Assembly (NCBI GenBank): GCA_015478775.1
Contig: JADMKP010000007.1
Coordinates: 62,001-126,000 of the forward strand
DNA: 64,000 bases
From: Fermentimonas sp.
Lineage (GTDB): Bacteria > Bacteroidota > Bacteroidia > Bacteroidales > Dysgonomonadaceae
Reading direction: 5' to 3'
Shown: in pieces, positions 53,652-63,226 of the stretch
Numbering within the stretch: position 1 is the stretch's first letter
How the letters are laid out: each line of letters opens with the position of its first letter
Position numbers and translations under genes: made by a program
The notes under the pieces: generated by a model
What the model saw: only the letters and a program-made list of their open reading frames with translations
Database searches by the model: none
Told to the model about the DNA's origin: nothing

Positions 53652-54368
53652 CTATACAAATTTCTCTCGCTTTTGTAAGTTTAGAAAGCCAATCATCAGC
53701 CAAACTATACCGCCTATTGACAGGAAAAGACGACTTTTTAAAAGTGTGTTTTGCCAAATCAGGGGGTGAGTTTCATTAGGCATAGAAAAAGGATTAAGAA
53801 AAACATTCCAATAAGAGTTAGACATCTGGTTATTACTGCCCATAAAAATAAAAAACAACAGACCCAAAACAATCATAATCACTGCTGTTCCATTACCACT
53901 TCGTGTTATAGTAGAAAACATAAAAGCAAAATTTCCAAAAAACAGCATTGGGAAAATGAGCTGGGCAGCCATCTCAAAAGGGTTAACCGGATATAGAAGG
54001 ATGCGGGCAATGTATGCAAAAATAACCAGTATGAAATAATTAGCCACATAAATCATCAGCATACGCACACCCCATACTTTATAACGATAGTTGGGAATCC
54101 CGAATATAATTTCTAAAATACGGTTGTCTTCATCGTTCTGAATACCAAAAACAACTGGGTAGAAAATAAGTAATAAGCATGGGAATAGTAACAGCCCATA
54201 TATCGAACCTTCGTTAATCTCTGCCCGATTCCATGCTTGCTGAAACATAAAAAAGGCGAAAAAAGCAAATGCTGCTAAAAAAAACCAGAAGAATTTACCG
54301 CCAAATATAATCTTTAAATTATACCGTACAATTTTGATGGTTATGTCTATATAATTTTTTAAACCCAT
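53652..54368 (-). CDS. ABC-2 type permease subunit of the hybrid efflux operon
   Basis: 238 residues with six hydrophobic helices (for example FFWFFLAAFAFFAFFMF, YGLLLFPCLLLIFYPVVFGI, YFILVIFAYIARILLYPV, IMIVLGLLFFIFMG) and the ABC-2 element IQNDEDNRILEIIFGIP after helix two, the coupling region that usually contacts the ATPase. It begins 4 bases after the stop of the RND-ABC fusion gene, so it is very probably the membrane partner of that ATPase. It has no ATPase of its own. Substrate unknown. Confidence 0.85.
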   Translation of the reverse strand: MGLKNYIDITIKIVRYNLKIIFGGKFFWFFLAAFAFFAFFMFQQAWNRAEINEGSIYGLLLFPCLLLIFYPVVFGIQNDEDNRILEIIFGIPNYRYKVWGVRMLMIYVANYFILVIFAYIARILLYPVNPFEMAAQLIFPMLFFGNFAFMFSTITRSGNGTAVIMIVLGLLFFIFMGSNNQMSNSYWNVFLNPFSMPNETHPLIWQNTLLKSRLFLSIGGIVWLMIGFLNLQKREKFV

Positions 54369-54372
54369 GGCT

Positions 54373-57300
54373 TCATATATTTTTCAGTAAACATAAATAT
54401 GCATCTTCCAGATTTGGCTCCACTAACACAGCTCCAGGGTAAGGCTCAACCAACGAGATATAACGTACCTGAATACGGTTTCCATCTTGGATATTATGCA
54501 CTACCAAAGATTTATCGAGCGTTTCATCCAACGACTCCTTATCAATTGAGAACTGCCATACTTTACCTACAGCCATATCAAGCATATTCTCCGGTTCCCC
54601 AAAGTACTTCAACTCCCCTTTGTCCACCACCGCCACACGGTTGCACGAGCTGGAGATGTCTTCTATGATATGTGTAGAAAATATTACGATTCTATCCTTA
54701 CTCAATTCTACCAGTAAGTTTCGGAAACGTATACGTTCACGAGGATCTAATCCGGCAGTAGGCTCATCCACCACAAGTATACGAGGTAGGTGAAGGAGTA
54801 TCAATGCAATCCCTATCCGTTGCTTCATTCCACCAGAGAATGAACCAATCTTATCATCTTTGCGCTCATACATACGCACCTCTTTTAATACATACTCTAA
54901 CCGTTCATTACGCAATTCTTTATCCGTTATTCCTTTCAAGATAGCTTGATAATCAAGAAACTCCCATGAGTTCATGTTCTCATACGTTCCAAATTCTTGC
55001 GGGAGAAAACCTATCAAACTCTGCAACTCTTCCCTATAAACACGCGTATCCAAACCGTTAATCCAGATACTACCATAACTTTGCTCTAAAATACCCGTGA
55101 TAATGCGCATCAAAGTCGATTTTCCAGCCCCGTTCGGCCCAAGCAAACCAAACATTCCTGTTTTTATTTCAAACGATACGCTGCGTAATGCTTTAAACGG
55201 TCGACGACGTTTTCCAATAAACGGAATGCTCATAACAAAGCGGAAATATGCTCGTCTTACTCCTTCAAACTTTCCGGTAATTCGTTCTATGTTGATATTC
55301 TTCGCATATAAATAATTAGAAGAAATATAAATAGCAATACCCAAACCCCATAACAGACCAATTACCAACACCATAGGAAGATTATCCAGCATTTTGTACA
55401 AGCCAAACAAGATTAAAGGGGGTAAACTCCAAAAAACAATCCGATTCAAGTATGTTACTGTCTTATTTCCATCGAAACGATAAAACAGATATGACCTAAC
55501 CTTACGCCATAAATACAAAGTGCCCGCATACATAACAAAAGACAAAAGAAAGCCCCACAACTTGCTATCAATATAAATGTAGGTAAAATAAATACCGAAG
55601 ATCCACAGGATAATTTGCCAGATGACATTGGTGAAATCTTTCATAGAACGATACTCACCACTTAGTCCCAATCGTCTACGTATTTCCAAACCACTGTTCC
55701 ACTCTCTAGTAAAACGACCAGATCTATCATATATCTTAACAAGGTTACGTACTTCAATATGTATCTCCTGATTAGGATCAATAACATTAGCTTTGGCACG
55801 ACGCAGACTAGTTTGTGCAAAAAAAGTGACTCCCGGAATAAGTGCTGCAAGTGCTGTAATGTAAAGCACTTGGTAAAGCATTCCTGCCACATACATATAT
55901 ATGCATGCTGTTCCAATTATGAAAAGGACGAGATGTACAATCTTTATTTTTGGCGACAAGCCCCGATACCACTCCAATGTGTTTTCCAATCCCATATTAA
56001 CCGTAGGTATAATAATAAGCGTTAATAGGGTTGAAAATGCTAGTCCCCCTATCACAGTGATAGCAAATGGAGCACCAATAGCCCCGGCGTACTCGTTGTC
56101 GCCCATTGCCAGTGGAAGCATAGCTATAATGGTTGTAATGGCAGTAATCAAGATTGGACGTATACGCGACAAACCTGCGGTAATCAATGCTCGTTCTCTT
56201 CGGAAACCTTGCTTCCTCAATATATTCGAATAATCAATCAAGATTATTCCGTTATTCACCACTACACCAATCAAGATAAGGAATCCCATTAATGTATTTG
56301 CGTTTAAAAGGCTATTTCCAGTAATGATTAATGCAAGCAAAGAACCAATAGCTGCCAATGGTATAGAAAAAAGCATTACCAAAGGTGTAGTAACCGACTC
56401 AAACACCATTGCCAAAATCATGAAAATAAGTAAAAAGGCAGCAATGATAAGGAATTTGAAATCTGCAAACTGATCTTCTTCGTGTACCACTTCGATAGCC
56501 ACTCCTGCCGGAAGGTTGTAATTAGCAATCAGCTGATCAATATCGCCCCGATACCCCTCAAGCAATGTTTTAGAACCCGTAACACTTCGTGAAAATCCGT
56601 ACTGAACATCCAACTGTTTATCTTGATTTATGCGAGTTATTCGAGAACGACCGTAGCCTTTGTTCACCGTTGCAATATCTCTTAGATTGTGCATGCCTCC
56701 GCTACTACTTAAAATCTGAACAGCTTCCAGATCATCAATGGTCTTTTGTCTACTCGTCTGCTCTTCTTCCTCTTCAGGCGTTTTGTCTCTGATAATAATA
56801 TCATAAGACTCTTCACCTACCTTGAAGGTTGTTCCCGACGAGAATTCAGTGTTTAGCTCTGATAATCCAGTAGTTATATTTGAGCGTGTTATACCGTATG
56901 AAGTGAGCAATATCTGATCAAAATCAAGAAGAATTTCAGGCTGTCGACTAGTAAATGATACTCGGGTACTTTGGATGAAATCTTGCTGTTCTAACTGATA
57001 TTGAATATCACCTGCTACCAGTTGCATCATTTCATAATCAGAACCTTTAATGACAATACGTTCCTGATTTTCGCCTATTCCCAGCAAACTCATGAAACCA
57101 ACTATTCCACTCAAACCTCCACTATTGCTTTGTCCTCCTCCCGTTGCATCTGCCACGAAAATCTCGCCACCCCCCATGTTAGGAATTTTGGCTTGCACAT
57201 CCGCCTTAATTTCGGATACAGTTCTCTTTCCTATTTTTCTAAAATTCTCTTGTAAGATGAGTGTTAACACCGCCTCTTCTTCGTTAACACGACTCATAAG

Positions 57301-59067
57301 GTCTTTCTTTTCTGGGATCTTTTCCAAGCGCTCCTCCAACACCCTAACCACGTTATCGGTGCTTTCCAACGTGCTTCCAGTAGGCATTGTTACATATATA
57401 TTAAACCTATCTGCATCAACCTCTCTTCGTTGCTGCGTGGCAGTGGAAAGCGATAAAAGCAGGGTAGCAAACAACAAAAGTATGGCTCCGAATATTGTTA
57501 TACCCGGATTTCGCATACATGCTTTTAGTAAGACAAGGTATACTTGAATAGGACGTTGCAATAATGAGACTTTCTGATAAAAAACACTTTTATTTCTTTT
57601 ACTCTTAAGAATAAAATAAGCAGCCATAGGAACAAACAATAACGCAACACCCAAGGAAACCAAGAGTGTAGAGATAATAGATACCCCTATGTGCATTCCC
57701 ATTAGCTTGAGTAAGAAGTTGTCTGAGAAAAGGAATGGGAGAAATATAATTACCGTTGTTAATGTCGCAGCCACTATCGAGCGCCACACTTCTTTTGTTC
57801 CCCGTTTAACCGAATCATCGGCTCGCATACCTGTTCCAGACAAACGGTAAATATTCTCAAGCACAACAATACTGTTATCCAGCAGCATACCTACAGCCAA
57901 TGCCATCCCTATAAGAGTAAGACTGTTTACTGAGATACCTGCATAGTAGAAAAAGTTGAAAGCCGTAAAAACAGATAACGGCATAGCAAGGGCAATTAAT
58001 AGCACCAAACGCACATTTTTCAAGAAAAACCAAAGAACAAATACTGCCAACAATACGCCAATTAGTGCAAGTTGAATGATTTGGTTAATGTTATTCTCCA
58101 TCGTTTCGGCAGTATTGGAGTCGACTACGATCTCCACGTCCAATACTTTCAATTGCTCATTCAATCGGTTTATTGTTGCTATAGTGCGATGAGATAAGTC
58201 AATAAGATTCGTTTGCGCATCATTAACAAGTGAAACTGAAATTGCGTCTTTCCCGTTAACACGGCTATAAGAAACCTCCTCTTTCAAATCGAAAAATAAT
58301 GTAGCCACGTCTTTCAACAAGATTGGTCCCGGAGCAATCACTAAATTTTCAAGATCCGAAACTTTGGTATACGACGAGTTAACGTGAACAAAATACTGAT
58401 TGTGTGTTTCATTAACAGTGCCCACGAATACTTTTTCGCGAGCATTGCTGCTCAACAAGTTGCTAATTCGAGAAGGAGTGATATTTAATGCATTACTAGC
58501 TTCCCTATCTAACTGAACCTCTATGGCTCGCTCACGCCCCCCGAAGACACTGATGCCAGCTATTCCATCAATATTTTCCAGTTCTGACACCACTTCCTCA
58601 TCAACTATATGACGCACACGATCTACACCTCCCGAACCGCGTATCTGTAACGACATGAACGTGTTGCTCATCATTGAGACGTCCATTTTTTGTACGCTCA
58701 CATTAAAGCCATTAGGAAGAGAAGCCGACATCTCCTTCATCTTTTCTTCCAGTCTCAGAGAAGTGGTCTTGAAGTTCACATTACTATTAAAATCAACGCG
58801 AATAGATGCTTGGCGACTACTTATCTCCGATTGTATTTTATCCACTCCCCCTACTGAGCTGATAGCACCTTCAAGAGGAATAACCACCTCAGATTCCAAG
58901 TAAGAAGGATCCATATCCTGCTGAGAGCTGACAGAAACGTACAGCATAGGCAATTCCGCATTGGGAAGTAATTCTACCGGCAATTGCTTATACGACACGT
59001 ACCCCAACAAGGTAGTGGCTATAAACAACATGCTGATTGTTATTCTTTTATTTAAAAGAAAGTTCAT
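54373..59067 (-). CDS. RND efflux pump fused to an ABC transporter ATPase
   Basis: 1,564 residues from the ATG at 59065-59067, which overlaps the stop of the upstream RND gene as ATGA; an ATG at 59091 is an alternative. Residues 1-1025 are a complete AcrB-type pump: N-terminal helix, PELLPN-like LPVELLPNAELPMLYVSVSS, helix-four Asp397-Asn398 (GMLLDNSIVVLEN), two porter regions and the second six-helix half. Residues 1040-1255 add about six hydrophobic helices. Residues about 1285-1564 are an ABC-2 type ATPase: Walker A 1310-1317 (GPNGAGKS), signature 1411-1413 (SFSGGMKQR), Walker B D1434-E1435, switch His1466. All motifs are intact, so it could use both proton motive force and ATP. Confidence 0.93.
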   Translation of the reverse strand: MNFLLNKRITISMLFIATTLLGYVSYKQLPVELLPNAELPMLYVSVSSQQDMDPSYLESEVVIPLEGAISSVGGVDKIQSEISSRQASIRVDFNSNVNFKTTSLRLEEKMKEMSASLPNGFNVSVQKMDVSMMSNTFMSLQIRGSGGVDRVRHIVDEEVVSELENIDGIAGISVFGGRERAIEVQLDREASNALNITPSRISNLLSSNAREKVFVGTVNETHNQYFVHVNSSYTKVSDLENLVIAPGPILLKDVATLFFDLKEEVSYSRVNGKDAISVSLVNDAQTNLIDLSHRTIATINRLNEQLKVLDVEIVVDSNTAETMENNINQIIQLALIGVLLAVFVLWFFLKNVRLVLLIALAMPLSVFTAFNFFYYAGISVNSLTLIGMALAVGMLLDNSIVVLENIYRLSGTGMRADDSVKRGTKEVWRSIVAATLTTVIIFLPFLFSDNFLLKLMGMHIGVSIISTLLVSLGVALLFVPMAAYFILKSKRNKSVFYQKVSLLQRPIQVYLVLLKACMRNPGITIFGAILLLFATLLLSLSTATQQRREVDADRFNIYVTMPTGSTLESTDNVVRVLEERLEKIPEKKDLMSRVNEEEAVLTLILQENFRKIGKRTVSEIKADVQAKIPNMGGGEIFVADATGGGQSNSGGLSGIVGFMSLLGIGENQERIVIKGSDYEMMQLVAGDIQYQLEQQDFIQSTRVSFTSRQPEILLDFDQILLTSYGITRSNITTGLSELNTEFSSGTTFKVGEESYDIIIRDKTPEEEEEQTSRQKTIDDLEAVQILSSSGGMHNLRDIATVNKGYGRSRITRINQDKQLDVQYGFSRSVTGSKTLLEGYRGDIDQLIANYNLPAGVAIEVVHEEDQFADFKFLIIAAFLLIFMILAMVFESVTTPLVMLFSIPLAAIGSLLALIITGNSLLNANTLMGFLILIGVVVNNGIILIDYSNILRKQGFRRERALITAGLSRIRPILITAITTIIAMLPLAMGDNEYAGAIGAPFAITVIGGLAFSTLLTLIIIPTVNMGLENTLEWYRGLSPKIKIVHLVLFIIGTACIYMYVAGMLYQVLYITALAALIPGVTFFAQTSLRRAKANVIDPNQEIHIEVRNLVKIYDRSGRFTREWNSGLEIRRRLGLSGEYRSMKDFTNVIWQIILWIFGIYFTYIYIDSKLWGFLLSFVMYAGTLYLWRKVRSYLFYRFDGNKTVTYLNRIVFWSLPPLILFGLYKMLDNLPMVLVIGLLWGLGIAIYISSNYLYAKNINIERITGKFEGVRRAYFRFVMSIPFIGKRRRPFKALRSVSFEIKTGMFGLLGPNGAGKSTLMRIITGILEQSYGSIWINGLDTRVYREELQSLIGFLPQEFGTYENMNSWEFLDYQAILKGITDKELRNERLEYVLKEVRMYERKDDKIGSFSGGMKQRIGIALILLHLPRILVVDEPTAGLDPRERIRFRNLLVELSKDRIVIFSTHIIEDISSSCNRVAVVDKGELKYFGEPENMLDMAVGKVWQFSIDKESLDETLDKSLVVHNIQDGNRIQVRYISLVEPYPGAVLVEPNLEDAYLCLLKNI

Positions 59068-62000
59068 CCTTTTCTCTTTGTTACCCTCCATTTCATTTGT
59101 TCAAAGACATAATAGACACACGGAATCACTACCAAACTCATTAATGTAGATGTAACAAGCCCCCCTATTACTGCCACTGCCATAGAGGAACGCATCGCTG
59201 CTCCTTCGCCGAAACTAAATGTCATAGGTAATAACACCAGAATTGTAGTGAGGCTGGTCATAATAATTGGCCGTATACGCTGTTGTCCCGCCTGTACAAT
59301 AGCCTCGGTTAAGTCCATTGTCTCCTTAAGCTGATTTATGCGTCCTACTAAGAGTATTGAGTTGTTAATGGCTATACCTGCAAGCATGATAATTCCCATC
59401 GCACCCATTATATTTAATGGTGTCCCGGTGATTAGGAAAATCAAAACAGCCCCCACCAAACCAAAAGGTATAGTCAATAATATAGTAAACGGATGCAACA
59501 ACGATTCGTATTGAGATGCCAATACCATGTAAACCAAAACCACCGAAAGCAATAAAGCAAACAATAGACTTTGCATAGACTCTTTTCGCTTCTCTTCTTC
59601 TCCGGTCACAGTAATTGAATAATTAGTAGAGAGTTCGATATCACTGACTGCAGCATTAATTTCCTGAGCCACCTTGTCAAGTGACCTGTTTGCATCTATG
59701 TTGGATACAATTTTATTTATTCGATTCTGGTTACGACGAAAAATTTCTTTAGGTGCTTGTGAACGGGTAATAGTGGCAATCTCACTCAATCTAAACTCCT
59801 GATTTCCGCTAGTAATTATCAAATCTTCTAATTCACTTGTGCCAATATCCGGCACTTTAATTACTATATCCCGCATTTCACCGCGATAATCCATTTTCCC
59901 AACCTCACGTCCTTGCAGTTGCTGTCCAATCTGCTGTATTACAGTGGCTACAGATATATTATTGATTCCCGCCATAGTGCGGTCGATATAAACATTAAGT
60001 TCTGGCGCCCCGTCTGCCATAGACGATTTCACATTATATATTCCGTCCACTTTTTCCATACGAGATAAAACATCGTCAGTTATAAAGGCTATTTCTTCCA
60101 GATCTTCTCCTTTTACCTCCACTACAATGGGAGCTTCCTCGTCGCCCAAAAAAGAGCCCAACGAATTATCATCCTGCTTAAAGGAAAGCTCCAATCCTTC
60201 AATATTATCTGTTGTTTCTACTAACCGTGCAATAACTACTTCAGGTGAGACCATACTTTGTTTAGATAACATAACCTTCATCATCGCCGTATGCTCTCCT
60301 TCAAAAATTTCGTTAACCGAAGAACCTTTCCCTATATGAGTGTAGATAGTGGCCAGGCTATCTTCACTAATTGTCTGCAATAGGTACTCCAAATTATTTA
60401 CAACGGCATCTGTTCGTTCAAACTTAGTACCTTCTGGTAATTTTACAGATATAGTAAAGTCTTTCCCTTCCATACGCGGCATAAACTCGGTGCCTATAAA
60501 AGGGATTAGTAATATTGTGGCTAAGAGTATAGCTGTTGAACCAATGATTACCCACCATCTATGATTGAGTAAACCCCGTAGCTGTTTGCTGTATCCTTTA
60601 AATTCCACCGCTTTTGTTTCGGTGCTAGCAATCTTTTGACCTGTTAACTTGTCGTATAACATTGGTATAACCAATAGAGCAACAAAAAGCGAAGACAGCA
60701 ATGAAAAAGTCACAGTCCATGCCAAATCTTTAAATAGTTCACCCGATGCGCCATGCATATAGACTATTGGGATGAACACCACGATGGTTGTCAAGGTGGA
60801 TGCGATAACTGCTCCCGATACTTCTGTTGTACCACTGATGATGGAATCTTTACGCTCAGCACCATGTTCGCGATTTCGGAATATGCTCTCTATTACCACA
60901 ATTGCATTGTCAATAAGCATACCTGCCCCCAATGCAAGGCCGCTCAATGTCATCACGTTAAGTGTGAGCCCATTGAAATACATCATTGTAAATGTGGCAA
61001 TTATGGATATGGGTATAGAAACACTCACTATTAGAGTTGTATCTATTCTTCGAAGGAAGAAAAACAGTACCAATACTGCAAGTATCATTCCAAAGAAAGC
61101 ACTGTTAATTACCTCTCCTATTGCTTGCTTAATAAAGGTACCCTGATTACCAATAACCTTAAAGCTGTAACCTGGTAATGCCTGTTCTATAACCGCAAGT
61201 TGGGCGGTTATTAAATCAACAGCCTTAACCGTATTGAAATTAGTTTCTTTATAAACCGATAAGCCAATGCAACGCTCACCGTTGATTCGTGTAATATTAT
61301 CGGGGCGAGCGTTTTCGAACTTAACAGTGGCTACTTCTCGTAAAAATAAAGGTGCGTTTTCTATATTGCTACTGGAAGCGGCACCAGATGCAGCAGCCTG
61401 TGTGGGCTTGTAGCTTACAATTAGGTTTTCGAAGTCCGATTCGGAGTTGAACAACGACGAGCTTTTTACTAGGTATTGCAATCCCAGTTCACTTACTCTC
61501 CCCCCAGAAATACTTTGGTTGTTAGTTTCGATTCTCGAAGCAATCTCTTCCATTGTTATACCAAAAGCATTTAAGAGGTAAGGGTCGGTTTCTATGGTTA
61601 GCACAGGCACCTCTTCACCCGACAAAGACACTTCGGCAATACCTTCAAGACGAATCAGCTCATTGCGGATATAACTATCTGCCATCTTGCGAAGCTCCGA
61701 CATATCTGTAATAGAATGGTGCGACATCGCAATAAGCATAACCGGCGCTGTATTTGGATCGTGTTGTGTGATATTGATAGATTCGATATCTGGATTCTGC
61801 GAGAACTGAGCAATTGCTTTTTGAAGATCTAAAAAGGCCTCATCCATATCTTTGTTTTGCAAGTACTCTACTGTTAAACGAGCAGACCCTGCTCGTATTA
61901 CTGAAGAAACTTGCACCACATCACTTTGCCTGATAGCCATCGACTCCATGCTTTCAACAAACATTTTTTCGATCTCTTCAGGTGGACGCTCACCAGCTTC

Positions 62001-62150
62001 GAACTCCACGAAGAGCCGCGGCGAATTCATGTCGGGCAGCAAATCCACACTTAGTCGGTCGTACGATATCTTTCCCAGCAGCAAGATAGCAAACACTATC
62101 ATACTGATGGTAACGGGATTTTTTAATGCGAATCGGAGTATATTTTTCAT
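59064..62150 (-). CDS. RND efflux pump permease (AcrB/MdtBC-like)
   Basis: 1,028 residues, standard length. N-terminal helix (NPVTISMIVFAILLLGKISY), PDMNSPRLFVEFEAGERPPE, the helix-four Asp414 (GMLIDNAIVVIES), a TEFMPRMEGKDFTISV porter start in the second half and the closing IPCVYYVFEQMKWR. It lacks extra domains. It lies between the adaptor and the RND-ABC fusion in one operon, 13 bases after the adaptor stop, and overlaps the fusion start by 4 bases. It may form mixed trimers with the fusion, as MdtB and MdtC do. Substrate unknown. Confidence 0.95.
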   Translation of the reverse strand: MKNILRFALKNPVTISMIVFAILLLGKISYDRLSVDLLPDMNSPRLFVEFEAGERPPEEIEKMFVESMESMAIRQSDVVQVSSVIRAGSARLTVEYLQNKDMDEAFLDLQKAIAQFSQNPDIESINITQHDPNTAPVMLIAMSHHSITDMSELRKMADSYIRNELIRLEGIAEVSLSGEEVPVLTIETDPYLLNAFGITMEEIASRIETNNQSISGGRVSELGLQYLVKSSSLFNSESDFENLIVSYKPTQAAASGAASSSNIENAPLFLREVATVKFENARPDNITRINGERCIGLSVYKETNFNTVKAVDLITAQLAVIEQALPGYSFKVIGNQGTFIKQAIGEVINSAFFGMILAVLVLFFFLRRIDTTLIVSVSIPISIIATFTMMYFNGLTLNVMTLSGLALGAGMLIDNAIVVIESIFRNREHGAERKDSIISGTTEVSGAVIASTLTTIVVFIPIVYMHGASGELFKDLAWTVTFSLLSSLFVALLVIPMLYDKLTGQKIASTETKAVEFKGYSKQLRGLLNHRWWVIIGSTAILLATILLIPFIGTEFMPRMEGKDFTISVKLPEGTKFERTDAVVNNLEYLLQTISEDSLATIYTHIGKGSSVNEIFEGEHTAMMKVMLSKQSMVSPEVVIARLVETTDNIEGLELSFKQDDNSLGSFLGDEEAPIVVEVKGEDLEEIAFITDDVLSRMEKVDGIYNVKSSMADGAPELNVYIDRTMAGINNISVATVIQQIGQQLQGREVGKMDYRGEMRDIVIKVPDIGTSELEDLIITSGNQEFRLSEIATITRSQAPKEIFRRNQNRINKIVSNIDANRSLDKVAQEINAAVSDIELSTNYSITVTGEEEKRKESMQSLLFALLLSVVLVYMVLASQYESLLHPFTILLTIPFGLVGAVLIFLITGTPLNIMGAMGIIMLAGIAINNSILLVGRINQLKETMDLTEAIVQAGQQRIRPIIMTSLTTILVLLPMTFSFGEGAAMRSSMAVAVIGGLVTSTLMSLVVIPCVYYVFEQMKWRVTKRKG

Positions 62151-62163
62151 TTATAGTACCCTA

Positions 62164-63216
62164 TTATTTCAATACTTTAACGCGGCTGTTTTCACGAAGC
62201 GTTTCGTATCCACGTATAATCAGGTTATCATTCTCATTTAGTCCTTCGGTAACTTCCATGTTATTTTCATCTTCAAGTCCCGTTTGAATATCACGCAGAA
62301 TAGCCGTATTTCTTTCTACTATATAAACATATTTTCTGTTTCTTCTTGTAAAAACCACTTCTTTCGGAATTATAATTGCACTATCCGCTTGGTTCACCAC
62401 GATATCTGCTTTTACAAACATACCAGGACGCAACTTCAATTGGTTGTTATCAATTAACACCTTTCCTTTAAATGTACGTGTTTCGGTGCTGATAGCGGGC
62501 GAAAGCTCACTTATTTCACCGCGAAGCGTGTCATCCTGCAAGGTATAGTGTGTAATATGCACCGGTTGATTTGCACTCACGTATTCAATTGCACTTTCTG
62601 GTAAATTTATTTCCATATACATTCGTGAATAAGCCATCAAGCCAACCATCTCCTCACCTTGTGTTACCCTGCTTTGTGGAGTATAGTGAGGTAAAGATAC
62701 GATTACTCCGTCGAAGGGTGCTCGCACGTTCATTTTCTCAAGGCTAAAGGTTGCGTTTTCAAGGTCGTACCTAGCATTGGTAACTCTCACTTCGGTATTG
62801 CGCATTTCACTCAATGTAACCCCACCCTTTTCATATAACGCATTTTGTTTGCTTTGCTCTTGTTCTGCAATTTCAAGACTTAATTTTTTAGATTCCAAAG
62901 CAATTCCGTTTTCAAACTCCTTATCTTCGAGGCGGATTATCAGCTGACCTTTTTTCATGGTGTCACCCAACTTAAATGATCTGCCGGTAGAAGGATTGGT
63001 CTGAAGGGTGTAAAGTCCACTCATCTCAGCATTGAGCACTGTACTATACGTGGCCATAGCCGTTCCGGTAGTGTTAATCAACCTACTGATGGAACCTTTT
63101 TTAAGTTCCTGCACAGAGACAGGTGTTTCAATCTCGCTTGGGCTGCTTTGTTGGGGATTACTACATGCAGCAATTAAAGCAAATATCACCGTAGATAATA
63201 AGATTCTGTATTTCAT
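62164..63216 (-). CDS. RND-type periplasmic adaptor lipoprotein (membrane fusion protein)
   Basis: 350 residues from the ATG at 63214-63216 (MKYRILLSTVIFALIAACSN); cysteine 18 in the lipobox LIAAC indicates a lipid anchor. Beta-barrel/lipoyl halves flank a helical hairpin (ESKKLSLEIAEQEQSKQNAL, then ARYDLENATFSLEKMNVRAP with the APFDGVI lipoyl return). The C-terminal part has LRPGMFVKADIVV and the membrane-proximal IVERNTAILRDIQTG. The frame is open to 63294, but that start would bury the signal. It bridges the pumps and the outer-membrane channel; 10 bases from the TolC-like stop. Confidence 0.94.
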   Translation of the reverse strand: MKYRILLSTVIFALIAACSNPQQSSPSEIETPVSVQELKKGSISRLINTTGTAMATYSTVLNAEMSGLYTLQTNPSTGRSFKLGDTMKKGQLIIRLEDKEFENGIALESKKLSLEIAEQEQSKQNALYEKGGVTLSEMRNTEVRVTNARYDLENATFSLEKMNVRAPFDGVIVSLPHYTPQSRVTQGEEMVGLMAYSRMYMEINLPESAIEYVSANQPVHITHYTLQDDTLRGEISELSPAISTETRTFKGKVLIDNNQLKLRPGMFVKADIVVNQADSAIIIPKEVVFTRRNRKYVYIVERNTAILRDIQTGLEDENNMEVTEGLNENDNLIIRGYETLRENSRVKVLK

Positions 63217-63226
63217 ATGATTATAA

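Noticed and set aside
55662-55916. Break or frameshift in the linker of the RND-ABC fusion
   Set aside because: The main frame is uninterrupted through the linker and stays hydrophobic and helix-like; the alternative frames here are shadows.
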